Positions 7,034 to 15,373 of a DNA stretch of 64,000 nt are shown here, in pieces. The position numbers were made by a program, and so were the translations under genes. Each line of letters begins with the position of its first letter. Position 1 is the first letter of the stretch. The stretch is from a virus: the IMG/VR virus record IMGVR_UViG_3300008120_005720, positions 1-64,000 of that record. One strand, 5' to 3'. Below the pieces are notes generated by a model that saw only the letters and a list, made by a program, of their open reading frames with translations, was not told the DNA's origin and searched no databases.

Positions 7034-7387
7034 ATGAACAGAAAAGAAATCGACAGAAGATTGGATTTAAGTACCAAATTTATGAAAATGGGCCAATCTC
7101 TTATTACTGAAGGTAAAGAAGAAGGTGATATAGCTTTAGCTCAATTTGGTACAATTATGGTTTTTATGAGTGGTTTACTCATAGGTGGTGATGATGATAT
7201 ATTTAAATTTTCTGACTTATGCTCAATGTTTTCATCAAAGAAGATATTAGACGCTATGCAAGATGAAAACCCTATTGCTGATTTATTTAACAATAAATTG
7301 GATGATAAAACTTATGATGAGTTTATCAAAAAAATAAATAGCCTAAGAGATAAAAACAATGGTAAAAACGATGATGAAATAAATTAA
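7034..7387 (+). CDS. hypothetical protein
   Basis: 117 residues starting MNRKEIDRRL (ATG at 7034, after an A/T-rich leader). Central hydrophobic segment (LAQFGTIMVFMSGLLIGG) and acidic helical ends; not recognised. Confidence 0.6.
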   Translation: MNRKEIDRRLDLSTKFMKMGQSLITEGKEEGDIALAQFGTIMVFMSGLLIGGDDDIFKFSDLCSMFSSKKILDAMQDENPIADLFNNKLDDKTYDEFIKKINSLRDKNNGKNDDEIN

Positions 7388-7399
7388 TCATCGTTTTAT

Positions 7400-7430
7400 T
7401 TGTTTTATTAAAAATTTATACCTACATTTG
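7400..7430 (+). promoter_or_regulatory. Bacteroidota-type promoter
   Basis: TTG at 7400 and TACATTTG at 7423-7430, exact 23-base spacing, 22 bases before the RNA ligase start codon. Confidence 0.8.
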
Positions 7431-7452
7431 TCTAACATTAAAAAATTAACGC

Positions 7453-8577
7453 ATGTTAGCTATACAAAAATATTTAAGAACACACGGTTTAGAAAAAACA
7501 ATCAAAGACTTTTCTTTAAAAACTAGAGAGTATGAACACAAAATACTCTTGAAGTATGACCAATTAGTGTCACCAACACTTATGTCATTGCCAGAGATGC
7601 AAGATTGTCGTGGAATCATCCTTGAAAAAGGTACTTGGAACGTAATGTCTTTGGCGTTTAGAAAATTCTTCAACTCTGAAGAAGGTAACGCTGCTAAAAT
7701 AGATTGGAATACTGCACAAGTACTTGAAAAATTGGATGGTACTATGATACAAGTGTATTATGATTGGCACGACATGACATGGTATGCTGGTACTACTGGT
7801 ACTGCAAACGGTGAAGGTGAAGTTAACAACAAAAATGGTACTAAATTTAACGAATTGTTTTGGGATACTGTTAACAACAAATACACATTCAATGCATGTT
7901 TGTTAAATTATGATTATATCTATGTGTTTGAGTTAACTACACCATATAACATAGTAGTAAAACCACATGGTGAATCATCAGCGACTTTGTTGGCTGTTAG
8001 AAACAGAAAAACACTTGTTGAGTTGTCTGGGAGAGACTTGGAAATGACTGCGGTATCATTGGATATACCATTGGTAAAATCTTTTGATTTAAACGCAAAA
8101 AATGTTGGTCACTTGTTGAAAACATTTGAAGGTATGCCATGGTCTGAAGAAGGTTATGTTGTACGTGATGGTAATGACAATCGTGTTAAAGTGAAAAATC
8201 CAGCATATGTTGCGGTACACCACTTGAAAGGTAAAACTGCTGAACACAACATATTAACTATTGTAAAAACTAACGAGATAGAAGAATTTGCTGCTACTTT
8301 CCCAGAAAGAACAGAAGAATTAAATCGTCTTAAAGAGTCTTACGATGCGTTGGTTGCAAAATTGAATGTTGTATGGGATGAATTAAAGTTGCGTAAACCA
8401 AAAAACGTAACAAAACCAGAACAAAAAAAGTTTGCTGCTGCTGTGTTTGAAGTTTGTGAGAAATATGATTTAAAAAACTTTACTGGGTTGTATTTTGGGT
8501 TGAAAGATTACAAAATAGCATCAGTTGAAGAATATATGTTTAACTATGACGATAAAACGTTATATAAAATGTTGTAA
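7453..8577 (+). CDS. T4 Rnl1-type RNA ligase
   Basis: 374 residues, the usual Rnl1 length. Nucleotidyltransferase motif I (EKLDGT, Lys near 93), motif III region (YVFELTTPYN), motif IV (SEEGYVVRD) and motif V (RVKVKNPAYV) are in the right order. Rnl1 seals 3'-OH to 5'-phosphate ends in anticodon loops; in T4 it works with polynucleotide kinase-phosphatase to reverse PrrC cleavage. Here a kinase-2H fusion is encoded 1.3 kb upstream. It has its own promoter. The C-terminal ~100 residues are helical, as in Rnl1. Confidence 0.9.
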   Translation: MLAIQKYLRTHGLEKTIKDFSLKTREYEHKILLKYDQLVSPTLMSLPEMQDCRGIILEKGTWNVMSLAFRKFFNSEEGNAAKIDWNTAQVLEKLDGTMIQVYYDWHDMTWYAGTTGTANGEGEVNNKNGTKFNELFWDTVNNKYTFNACLLNYDYIYVFELTTPYNIVVKPHGESSATLLAVRNRKTLVELSGRDLEMTAVSLDIPLVKSFDLNAKNVGHLLKTFEGMPWSEEGYVVRDGNDNRVKVKNPAYVAVHHLKGKTAEHNILTIVKTNEIEEFAATFPERTEELNRLKESYDALVAKLNVVWDELKLRKPKNVTKPEQKKFAAAVFEVCEKYDLKNFTGLYFGLKDYKIASVEEYMFNYDDKTLYKML

Positions 8578-8578
8578 T

Positions 8579-8890
8579 ATGTTAATTGATGGAGGACCAG
8601 AAGGGTTTCAATGGTTTAGAAGTGAAACAAAAAAAGAAAAAATGGAAAATAACGAAATAACAGCGGATTGGGCTAGAAAAACAGCCCAATCTATTTTAGG
8701 TGAAAAAGTGCGAAAAGAAGTTGATGTTTGCTTAAATGGGGTTAAAAAAGCTGTAGAACAGAATAAATTAAGCACTACTATTGCTATATATGTTGATGAT
8801 TTAACCAAAAAAGAGTTAGAAAACAGAGGTTTTATAGTAAACAAATATAGCGACCAACGTGATGGTAGTTATACAACAATATCTTGGTAA
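8579..8890 (+). CDS. hypothetical protein
   Basis: 103 residues from the ATG at 8579; an A-rich stretch precedes a second ATG at 8642 (MENNEITADWARK), which may be the true start. Short alpha/beta protein ending in DGSYTTISW; not recognised. Confidence 0.6.
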   Translation: MLIDGGPEGFQWFRSETKKEKMENNEITADWARKTAQSILGEKVRKEVDVCLNGVKKAVEQNKLSTTIAIYVDDLTKKELENRGFIVNKYSDQRDGSYTTISW

Positions 8891-8891
8891 T

Positions 8892-9116
8892 ATGACTAGA
8901 GAGTTTTACACAGAATTAGCTGAACTAATTAAGAAACATAAGATGACATTAGTTACTGGCACACATCAAGGTTTAGAATCATTTACTAAATCATTTGAAG
9001 GTCGAATGTTCTTTGTTACTGATGGGACGAAGAGTCATCATTTACAAGGTGGTGAAAGTATGTTGCATGAAGCATCAACTATTATTAAATTAGAAAAAAA
9101 TAGATATCGTGGATAG
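8892..9116 (+). CDS. hypothetical protein
   Basis: 74 residues starting MTREFYTEL (ATG at 8892, one base after the preceding stop). It overlaps the GGQ gene start by 8 bases. Not recognised. Confidence 0.6.
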   Translation: MTREFYTELAELIKKHKMTLVTGTHQGLESFTKSFEGRMFFVTDGTKSHHLQGGESMLHEASTIIKLEKNRYRG

Positions 9117-9333
9117 AGAAGCGTTAAAGAAAGAAGTGATGGGTAAGGTTGTTAAAAAATCTTACCCAGAACTAGAAAAAGGTGGTCAACATTGTGGTGT
9201 GCCAAGAGGTGTCAGTTTGTATTGTGAAGAATTTGATATTGAAATCAGAATGCAAGCTCATAGGTCTCAATATAGAAATTTAGAATTGGCAGCAACACTT
9301 ATGGAGTTGGCTATCGATGAATTAATAAAATAA
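9109..9333 (+). CDS. GGQ-domain release factor / peptidyl-tRNA hydrolase-like mini-protein
   Basis: Only 74 residues, but it holds the class I release factor catalytic motif: KGGQHCGVPRGV near residue 25, then AHRSQYRNLELAATLMELA, matching the GGQ...RSQ..N...A pattern of RF1/RF2, ArfB and PrfH. No codon-recognition domain is present. GGQ domains hydrolyse peptidyl-tRNA on the ribosome, so it could rescue stalled ribosomes, for instance after tRNA or rRNA cleavage by host defence. The motif is seen; activity is inferred from the family. Confidence 0.7.
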   Translation: MDREALKKEVMGKVVKKSYPELEKGGQHCGVPRGVSLYCEEFDIEIRMQAHRSQYRNLELAATLMELAIDELIK

Positions 9334-9336
9334 AAT

Positions 9337-9621
9337 ATGAAAGAAATATTAGCAAATCCGTATTTATCAGCATTTGTTGTGTTGATTAGTCAAATCATTT
9401 TCATTTATTTGAGAACAATAAATGTTATTTATACTGCTGAACGTAAAATGGTTCCAGCAATCATAAGTGGTAATGGGATTGGGTTAGCATGGTTAGTATC
9501 GATATCTATCGGTGGTAATTCAATAATGCATGGTGAGTTCTTACCAATATTAGCATTTTTAATTGGTGGTACGTTAGGTACTTATTGGGGTATTAAAAAA
9601 GAAATGAATAAACATGAGTAA
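9337..9621 (+). CDS. small membrane protein
   Basis: 94 residues with three hydrophobic segments (~8-28, ~42-60, ~66-85) and a basic C-terminus (KKEMNKHE). Resembles small phage or bacterial integral membrane proteins of unknown role. Its end overlaps the next start by 8 bases. Confidence 0.6.
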   Translation: MKEILANPYLSAFVVLISQIIFIYLRTINVIYTAERKMVPAIISGNGIGLAWLVSISIGGNSIMHGEFLPILAFLIGGTLGTYWGIKKEMNKHE

Positions 9622-9796
9622 AGATAGTATACAAAATGATTCTCGTATTGAAGAGGAAAACAAACCTAAAGTTTATACAGAAAGGGATGTTATCGAATTA
9701 TTAATAGCTTGTAAAGATAGATTTGGTGGTTCAGAGTTATATGACTACACTAGCGATTCTGAAGTTATTGAATGGTTTAATCGAATTAAAAAATAA
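9614..9796 (+). CDS. hypothetical protein
   Basis: 60 residues, charged, starts inside the preceding gene's last codons; not recognised. Confidence 0.6.
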   Translation: MSKDSIQNDSRIEEENKPKVYTERDVIELLIACKDRFGGSELYDYTSDSEVIEWFNRIKK

Positions 9797-9798
9797 AC

Positions 9799-10164
9799 AT
9801 GAGTAGAGAAGAATTTGAACAATATCTTATTTCCATTGGTGGTGTTTATAATTGGAAAGGTGCTAACCTTACCAACCCATCTATGTTTGGTGTTGGTGAA
9901 GGTTGGTTTCAGTTGTTAAAGAACCTCATAGACGAACTTTTATCGTTAGGTTGGGATAGAACTATGATTCAATCAAAAGAGAAGTTTGGTGGGCTTAATT
10001 TCTACGTAAAAGACCCAACACCAGAGATGCATGACATAATATTAACATATGAAAAGTTATCATATGAAATATGTGAAGTTTGTGGTGACCATGGCTATCC
10101 TAGAAAGTTGGATTGGATAAAAAGTTTGTGTGATAAACATGCTGCTGAAAAAGGAATTGATTAA
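9799..10164 (+). CDS. conserved phage protein with C-terminal zinc-finger pattern
   Basis: 121 residues. EKFGGLNFYV followed by ICEVCGDHGYPRKL ... SLCDKHA is a pattern recurring in many phage proteins of unknown function; the three Cys and one His suggest a bound zinc. Confidence 0.6.
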   Translation: MSREEFEQYLISIGGVYNWKGANLTNPSMFGVGEGWFQLLKNLIDELLSLGWDRTMIQSKEKFGGLNFYVKDPTPEMHDIILTYEKLSYEICEVCGDHGYPRKLDWIKSLCDKHAAEKGID

Positions 10165-10180
10165 AAATTTTAAATTAGAT

Positions 10181-10211
10181 TTGGTGGATTCAATTTAAAT
10201 TCGTACATTTG
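10181..10211 (+). promoter_or_regulatory. Bacteroidota-type promoter
   Basis: TTGG at 10181 and TACATTTG at 10204-10211; drives the DNA ligase gene 20 bases downstream. Confidence 0.8.
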
Positions 10212-10230
10212 TAAAACAAAAGAAAAAAAT

Positions 10231-11625
10231 ATGACTATTAAACAGATTTTTGACGAGATTGCATCAACTAGTGGTAACAACGCTAAGATTGAAATCCTTA
10301 AAAAATACTCAGACAATGAGTTATTGAGAAGAGTGTTATATATGGCTAACTCTAAACGAGTTAAGTTTTATATTAAACGTGTACCAGAATACACTCACAA
10401 CCAAGTTGATTGGACGTTAGAACAAGCGTTGGGTATGTTGATGCAAATCGCAAACCGTGACTTCACTGGTCAACTAGCTATTGATAAACTAACTATTTGG
10501 TTAGAAAACGTATCAGCTGACGATGCTTACATTATTGAACGTATTATCGATAAAGATTGTAAGATTGGTATGGGTACAACTTTTATCAATAAAGTTTTCA
10601 AAGACTTAATCGAAGATACGCCATATATGGGTGCTGTATCATTTGACGAAAAGAAAGCACGTAAAATTTTTGAGAAAGGTGGAAGAGGTTATTCACAAGT
10701 TAAAATGGATGGTCGTTATTGTAACGCAGTTATTCGTAATGGTGAAGTTGAACTAGAAAGCCGACAAGGTGAAGCAACTATTCTTACTGGTGCTAAATTT
10801 CTTTCAGAACTAAGTAATTTTGAAGATTGTGTGTTAAATGGTGAATTAACAATGGATGGGATTCCACGTTATGAATCTAACGGTATTATTGCATCATTGA
10901 TTGATATTTGTGGTAAGAAAGAAAGTCGTTCTGAAAAAGAAAATGAAAAGAAAATTGCTGCTTTTGAAGAAAAACACGGTGAATTACAAGAAGCGTTAGA
11001 TAAAATTCGTTACACAGTTTGGGATACTATATCAATTGATGAATATTTCGAGAAAGGTTCTAAAACACCATATAATGAAAGACTTGAATTTGCTGCTAGT
11101 TATGTATCTGTGGCTAATGCAACAATGATTTCAGTTGTTGAATCAGTAATTGTTGAAACATATGAAGATGCGATTAAACACTTCCAAGAAATATTAGGTA
11201 GAGGTGAAGAAGGTACTATTCTTAAAGCATATGATGGTAGTTGGAAAGATGGTAAACCAACACATCAAATCAAAATGAAGTTGGAATTAACGTTGGATTT
11301 GGTTATCACTGGGTTTAACTATGGTACAAAAGGTACCAAAAACGAAAATGTAATCAGTTCATTCAATGCTGAGACATCATGTGGTAAATTAAAAACAAGA
11401 CCACAAGGGTTAACAGAGTCTTTGATGGCTGAAATTACAGAGAATCAAGACAATTTGTTAGGTACTATCATCGAAGTTAAGTGTTCTGGGTTATCTTTTG
11501 ACCACACTGGTGCATACTCATTGTTATATCCAGCGTTTAAACACTTTAGAGATGACAAATCAGAGGCTAACTCACTTGACGAGTGTATAGAAATACAAAA
11601 TGCAGCAATAGGTTTAACAGTATAA
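10231..11625 (+). CDS. ATP-dependent DNA ligase
   Basis: 464 residues, close to T4 gp30 in length. Motif I VKMDGRYCN (adenylated Lys near 158), ESRQGE, LNGELTMDG (motif III), EEGTILKAYDG (motif IV) and IKMKLE (motif V) are ordered as in ATP-dependent DNA ligases. It seals nicks in phage replication and repair. It has its own promoter; a one-TM gene follows. Confidence 0.92.
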   Translation: MTIKQIFDEIASTSGNNAKIEILKKYSDNELLRRVLYMANSKRVKFYIKRVPEYTHNQVDWTLEQALGMLMQIANRDFTGQLAIDKLTIWLENVSADDAYIIERIIDKDCKIGMGTTFINKVFKDLIEDTPYMGAVSFDEKKARKIFEKGGRGYSQVKMDGRYCNAVIRNGEVELESRQGEATILTGAKFLSELSNFEDCVLNGELTMDGIPRYESNGIIASLIDICGKKESRSEKENEKKIAAFEEKHGELQEALDKIRYTVWDTISIDEYFEKGSKTPYNERLEFAASYVSVANATMISVVESVIVETYEDAIKHFQEILGRGEEGTILKAYDGSWKDGKPTHQIKMKLELTLDLVITGFNYGTKGTKNENVISSFNAETSCGKLKTRPQGLTESLMAEITENQDNLLGTIIEVKCSGLSFDHTGAYSLLYPAFKHFRDDKSEANSLDECIEIQNAAIGLTV

Positions 11626-11627
11626 GT

Positions 11628-11822
11628 ATGGTAGCAGTATTAGTAGTAGCATTGGGTATTTTATTGGTAGTAATAGCATTTGCCATATTATTTGTTGTTT
11701 ATAAAGTAAATAAATTAAAAAATAGAGTAGAAGACACGGTAATTGATAGTGTAAAACAAGTAATTGTTGAACATGGTCCAGAAGCTGTAAAGTATGTTAA
11801 AAATAAAGTAGATAAAAAATGA
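11628..11822 (+). CDS. single-pass membrane protein
   Basis: 64 residues starting MVAVLVVALG at 11628: one N-terminal transmembrane helix followed by a charged amphipathic tail. An upstream in-frame start at 11583 lies inside the ligase and is unlikely. Overlaps the next start by 4 bases. Confidence 0.6.
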   Translation: MVAVLVVALGILLVVIAFAILFVVYKVNKLKNRVEDTVIDSVKQVIVEHGPEAVKYVKNKVDKK

Positions 11823-12277
11823 GAAAATTAGTATTATTAGTAATGTGTATGTGGGCGGTTAGCACTTTCGCACAAGATTCAACAAAATGTAATGTTGGAA
11901 AGTATGTATCATGGGGTGTTTCATTATCAAACAATTCAGATTTTAACACTGGTTCATATAGTTCATTAGAATTTGGTGTTGTGTGTAACGATGTAGCTTT
12001 TGGGTTAGCGTTAGGTAGAGGTAGTTTAGATGGTATTTTTAAGAATGATGATATTAGAAACTATTTCTATGAAGTTAAAGTAGCACCATCATTCCCTATT
12101 GGTAAAGTATATGGTAATATCATATTGGGTGTCGGTAGTTACATTGATACTAAACATAATTTTATTGAATACGGATTAGGTGTATCATATACACATAATA
12201 AGATAGGATATGGCGTGTCTTACACAAACTGGGATGGTGTCGATTACGTAACACCAAGTATTAGTTACAATTTTTAA
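11819..12277 (+). CDS. small outer-membrane beta-barrel-like protein
   Basis: 152 residues: signal peptide (MRKLVLLVMCMWAVSTFAQ), then short alternating strands rich in Gly, Ser and aromatics, ending in VTPSISYNF with the terminal Phe typical of BAM substrates. Probably an outer-membrane barrel of about eight strands. In a phage such a protein could block superinfection or change the surface; that is inference. Confidence 0.6.
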   Translation: MRKLVLLVMCMWAVSTFAQDSTKCNVGKYVSWGVSLSNNSDFNTGSYSSLEFGVVCNDVAFGLALGRGSLDGIFKNDDIRNYFYEVKVAPSFPIGKVYGNIILGVGSYIDTKHNFIEYGLGVSYTHNKIGYGVSYTNWDGVDYVTPSISYNF

Positions 12278-12292
12278 AAAAAAAAGAATAAC

Positions 12293-12664
12293 ATGAATAA
12301 AAATAAACGATTAATCAAGTTCCCGTCTATTGAACAATTTAGAACAGTTGTTTCTAATGTCAACAGACATTTCAACTTTGTTGGTTTGGATGAAAATGGT
12401 GAGGCGATTTATGACCCAACATTACCAAAACCAACTATCACATTCAAAGGTACTGTAAAAATACATGGTACCAATGCTGGTGTGTCTTTTAACGCACTAA
12501 GCGGTATGTGGGCTCAATCTCGTGAGAATATTATCACACCAGCACCTTCAAAATTAATAGAAATTGAGTTTGAAGATGGTTCAAAACAATTATTTGATGA
12601 AAATGCGATTATTAATGGTAAAGTAATTAATGATTATAAAATAGGTGAGATTATTGTTTTATAG
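12293..12664 (+). CDS. RNA ligase, N-terminal fragment (split gene)
   Basis: 123 residues. FKGTVKIHGTNAGVSFN (Lys near 55) is motif I of Rnl2/RNA_ligase-family enzymes and WAQSRENIITP is the next conserved block. The natural continuation (SDNAGFAFFV...) is missing here but begins near residue 13 of the gene at 13834. The last ~38 residues (IEIEFEDGS ... INGK ... KIGEIIVL) do not belong to the ligase and have the strand pattern of intein-type Hint domains, although no block A Cys is seen. The stop lies inside the convergent GIY-YIG gene. Whether the two fragments assemble into an active enzyme is unknown. Confidence 0.75.
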   Translation: MNKNKRLIKFPSIEQFRTVVSNVNRHFNFVGLDENGEAIYDPTLPKPTITFKGTVKIHGTNAGVSFNALSGMWAQSRENIITPAPSKLIEIEFEDGSKQLFDENAIINGKVINDYKIGEIIVL

Positions 12665-13481
12665 CATACCAATTTTTATATTTGTAAAAATCTTTATTGG
12701 TTAATATAGTAATAATTCGTTTATCAGTAATATTTTCATAAAGTTTGATGTTGTTTCTTTTTGAATTATATAATTCAGTATATGGTAATTTATGTTCCTT
12801 ACAAAATTTTCTTAAATTTATTGTTACTACATAAATTAATTCATTGTTGTTGTTATATATGTGGATAATTTCAGCCTCTTTTTGGTAATTTGTTTTATCT
12901 TTTTTAGGTTGTTTTAATTTGTCTCTAGTAGACATTGTTTCACCATCTTTAATAACGTCCAAACGTTCTTTATATTTTTTAGCTGCTAATTGATGGATAT
13001 TTAACCCATCAGATGTGATAGTGTTTCTTTTTGTCTCATCACCTTTTCTAGCGGCTAAATTATATAGATTTTGACCATTATTGTTAATAGTTGTTTTCAT
13101 AGTATTAACTTTTTTTGTTATTGCATTTTTGCGTGATTCTGGGTTGTGTTTTTTACCAAGAAAACCGTAAATAAAACCAGTTGTTGTTACGTTTGATTTA
13201 TTATAAAATTTATCATTTTTAGCAACATTGAATTTAGCATGTAAATGCGACTCAAATAATAAAGCTTCATTTCTAGAATTAAAAACTCTAACTATAACAT
13301 ATTTGTAATTGTGTGTATTTAATTTTTGGTCGTTAATAAATTCTTTGTCAGAGCTAGAACTAAAATAACTCACACCTAAATCATATTTAGGTTCTATTTT
13401 TGATGTTCTAGAACCATAGTAATGTTTTTTATTTAGTTTATTAGTAATTCTATAAACATAATGGTAATTTTGTTTTTTCAT
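12651..13481 (-). CDS. GIY-YIG homing endonuclease
   Basis: 276 residues on the minus strand. N-terminal HYVYRITNKLNKKHYYGSR is a variant GIY-YIG core (second half YYGSR), followed by a helical region with repeated short DNA-contact motifs (KKHNPESRKNA, repeated AARKGDE/AAKKYKE). It separates the two halves of the RNA ligase and overlaps the N-fragment's stop by 14 bases tail to tail, as expected for an endonuclease that homed into the ligase gene. Confidence 0.75.
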   Translation of the reverse strand: MKKQNYHYVYRITNKLNKKHYYGSRTSKIEPKYDLGVSYFSSSSDKEFINDQKLNTHNYKYVIVRVFNSRNEALLFESHLHAKFNVAKNDKFYNKSNVTTTGFIYGFLGKKHNPESRKNAITKKVNTMKTTINNNGQNLYNLAARKGDETKRNTITSDGLNIHQLAAKKYKERLDVIKDGETMSTRDKLKQPKKDKTNYQKEAEIIHIYNNNNELIYVVTINLRKFCKEHKLPYTELYNSKRNNIKLYENITDKRIITILTNKDFYKYKNWYAIKQ

Positions 13482-13520
13482 AATGCTGGTTTATCGTTTT
13501 TTAATAAATATCTATAAAAT

Positions 13521-13551
13521 TTGGAAAAGTTAAAAAAATGTCGTACATTTG
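13521..13551 (+). promoter_or_regulatory. Bacteroidota-type promoter
   Basis: TTGG at 13521 and TACATTTG at 13544-13551. It restarts transcription after the minus-strand endonuclease and would supply the C-terminal ligase fragment. Confidence 0.8.
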
Positions 13552-13564
13552 TAAAAAATAAAAA

Positions 13565-13825
13565 ATGGAAAAGTTAGTTTTTGATTATACATATTGTTCC
13601 GAACCAGAGTGTTGGGAGTGGAATATACCATTTGAATATGAATCTAAAGAGAAATTCATACTTGATGTTTTAGAGAATCCTATGATTTTAGATGAACTAG
13701 GTATAACATCCGTATATGTATGGCAAATAGTGGAAAAAACTATATTTGAAGAAGATTACGTCAAAAATGTAGATGAATACGTATTCACTTTAGATGAATG
13801 GTTTGAAAAAAATAAAAAAATATAA
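13565..13825 (+). CDS. hypothetical protein
   Basis: 86 acidic residues, Trp/Tyr/Glu-rich, not recognised. First gene of the operon carrying the C-terminal ligase fragment. Confidence 0.6.
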   Translation: MEKLVFDYTYCSEPECWEWNIPFEYESKEKFILDVLENPMILDELGITSVYVWQIVEKTIFEEDYVKNVDEYVFTLDEWFEKNKKI

Positions 13826-13833
13826 ACATAAAA

Positions 13834-14670
13834 ATGGAAAAGAAAATAAAAAATATTAGAGAAATTAAAACATCTGATAACGCTGGATTTGCATTTTTTG
13901 TGCATTCACATAAAGAAATTTTTGAAGCTATGATTAATGCTGTGTTGTTAAACAATGGTTTAGACGGTGATAAAAATACTGTAACAATCTACGGTGAATG
14001 GGCTGGTGGTAATATTCAAAAAGGTGTTGGTGTTTGCAATTTACCTAAATCTTTCTTTATCTTTGGTGTTAAAATCACACCACATACTGAAACTGAAGAA
14101 GAGTTAAAAGCTAATCCAGCATATTGGGTTGATTACTCTTATTTAAGAGCACCAGAGCAGAATATTTACAATATTGACGATTACCCTACATATTCAATCG
14201 ATATTGATTTTAACATGCCACAATTGGTACAAAATCAGTTGTCTGAGTTGACTATCAAAGTTGAAGAAGAATGTCCAGTAGCAAAAGCTTTTGGTTACTC
14301 TGGAATTGGTGAAGGTATTGTATGGACTGCTGATTTTAAAGGTGTTGTTCATCGTTTCAAGGTAAAGGGCGAACGCCACTCTAGTTCTAAAGTAAAAACA
14401 CTTGCAGCTGTTGATGTTGAGAAATTAAATTCTATTAAAGAATTTGTTGATTATGCAGTATCTGAAAGTCGTTTTAACCAAGCGTTAGAAAACATTTTCC
14501 CAAACAACGAACCTATTGATGTTAAGAAAATGGGTGACGTTATCAGATGGGTTGTTAATGACGTTATCAAAGAAGAAATGGATACAATGGTAGAGAACCA
14601 ATTGGAACCAAAAGAAATAAATAAATACATTTCATCTAAAGTAAGAGAAATGTTCTTTAAAATGGCTTAA
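13834..14670 (+). CDS. RNA ligase, C-terminal fragment (split gene)
   Basis: 278 residues. After a short head (MEKKIKNIREIKT) it continues the ligase with SDNAGFAFFVHSHKEIF, then motif III YGEWAGGNIQKGVGV, motif IIIa (KSFFIFGVKI), motif IV GEGIVWT and motif V HRFKVKGERHS, and a helical C-terminal domain of ~80 residues. It lacks motif I, which is in the fragment at 12293. The two pieces together equal a normal Rnl2-like ligase. The head could be a remnant of the insertion event. Confidence 0.8.
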   Translation: MEKKIKNIREIKTSDNAGFAFFVHSHKEIFEAMINAVLLNNGLDGDKNTVTIYGEWAGGNIQKGVGVCNLPKSFFIFGVKITPHTETEEELKANPAYWVDYSYLRAPEQNIYNIDDYPTYSIDIDFNMPQLVQNQLSELTIKVEEECPVAKAFGYSGIGEGIVWTADFKGVVHRFKVKGERHSSSKVKTLAAVDVEKLNSIKEFVDYAVSESRFNQALENIFPNNEPIDVKKMGDVIRWVVNDVIKEEMDTMVENQLEPKEINKYISSKVREMFFKMA

Positions 14671-14671
14671 T

Positions 14672-14872
14672 ATGAACGGAACTGTTTATAGATTAAAACA
14701 AGATGTAACTGTCGCTAAAGGTATGGACCTTAAAGCTGGACAAGAATTAGAAGTGGTAATGGGAGTTGTCTACATGGGTGGTTTCCCATTACCCTTCGAA
14801 ATGCAACAATTATTTGTTAAATTCATTGATAACAACAAAAATTTGTTTGTAGATGATACTAGAACGTGGTAA
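14672..14872 (+). CDS. hypothetical protein
   Basis: 66 residues, compact beta-rich, starts one base after the ligase fragment's stop and overlaps the next gene by 20 bases; not recognised. Confidence 0.6.
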   Translation: MNGTVYRLKQDVTVAKGMDLKAGQELEVVMGVVYMGGFPLPFEMQQLFVKFIDNNKNLFVDDTRTW

Positions 14873-15344
14873 AAAGAAATGTGATTGTGGTAATGTAGCT
14901 GTATGGTTATACATGCCAGGTTATGCCAATAATGATAACCCATATATCTGTGATGATTGTATTGGTACACCAGATGATATTGGTTGTTCATGCAACTGGC
15001 ATTATGGTTTACCACAAGAAGGATTACCAACAGATGAACCAGAAGGTATTGAAAGTAAAGATTGGCGATGGGTTGAATACGAAGGTGATGAATATACTGA
15101 TAAAATAACCAAAGAAGAAGATGGTTATTGGCAGTATATTGATGAACGTGGTAGACCATATCCATGTAATGAGTATGAATATGATGAAGATGGTTTCACA
15201 GATTACACATGGTTGGGTGAAAAAGTTGCTAATTTAGATATGCGATTCTATTTTTTTAAAGAAAGAATAAAACGTAAGTTTAAAAATTGGTGGAAAAGAA
15301 ATATTGCTGATTATATACCAAAACATTTGGAAGATAATTTTTAA
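14853..15344 (+). CDS. Cys-rich zinc-binding-like phage protein
   Basis: 163 residues. The N-terminus has CDCG, CDDC and CSCNWHYG clusters, enough ligands for one or two zinc sites; the middle is acidic and the C-terminus basic (FKERIKRKFKNWWKR). Resembles conserved phage proteins of unknown role. Confidence 0.55.
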   Translation: MILERGKKKCDCGNVAVWLYMPGYANNDNPYICDDCIGTPDDIGCSCNWHYGLPQEGLPTDEPEGIESKDWRWVEYEGDEYTDKITKEEDGYWQYIDERGRPYPCNEYEYDEDGFTDYTWLGEKVANLDMRFYFFKERIKRKFKNWWKRNIADYIPKHLEDNF

Positions 15345-15357
15345 ATTAGTAAATTTG
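15327..15357 (+). promoter_or_regulatory. Bacteroidota-type promoter
   Basis: TTGG at 15327 and TAAATTTG at 15350-15357, 23 bases apart, inside and just after the previous gene's end; drives the PARP gene. Confidence 0.65.
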
Positions 15358-15373
15358 TATAAAATATTGAAGT

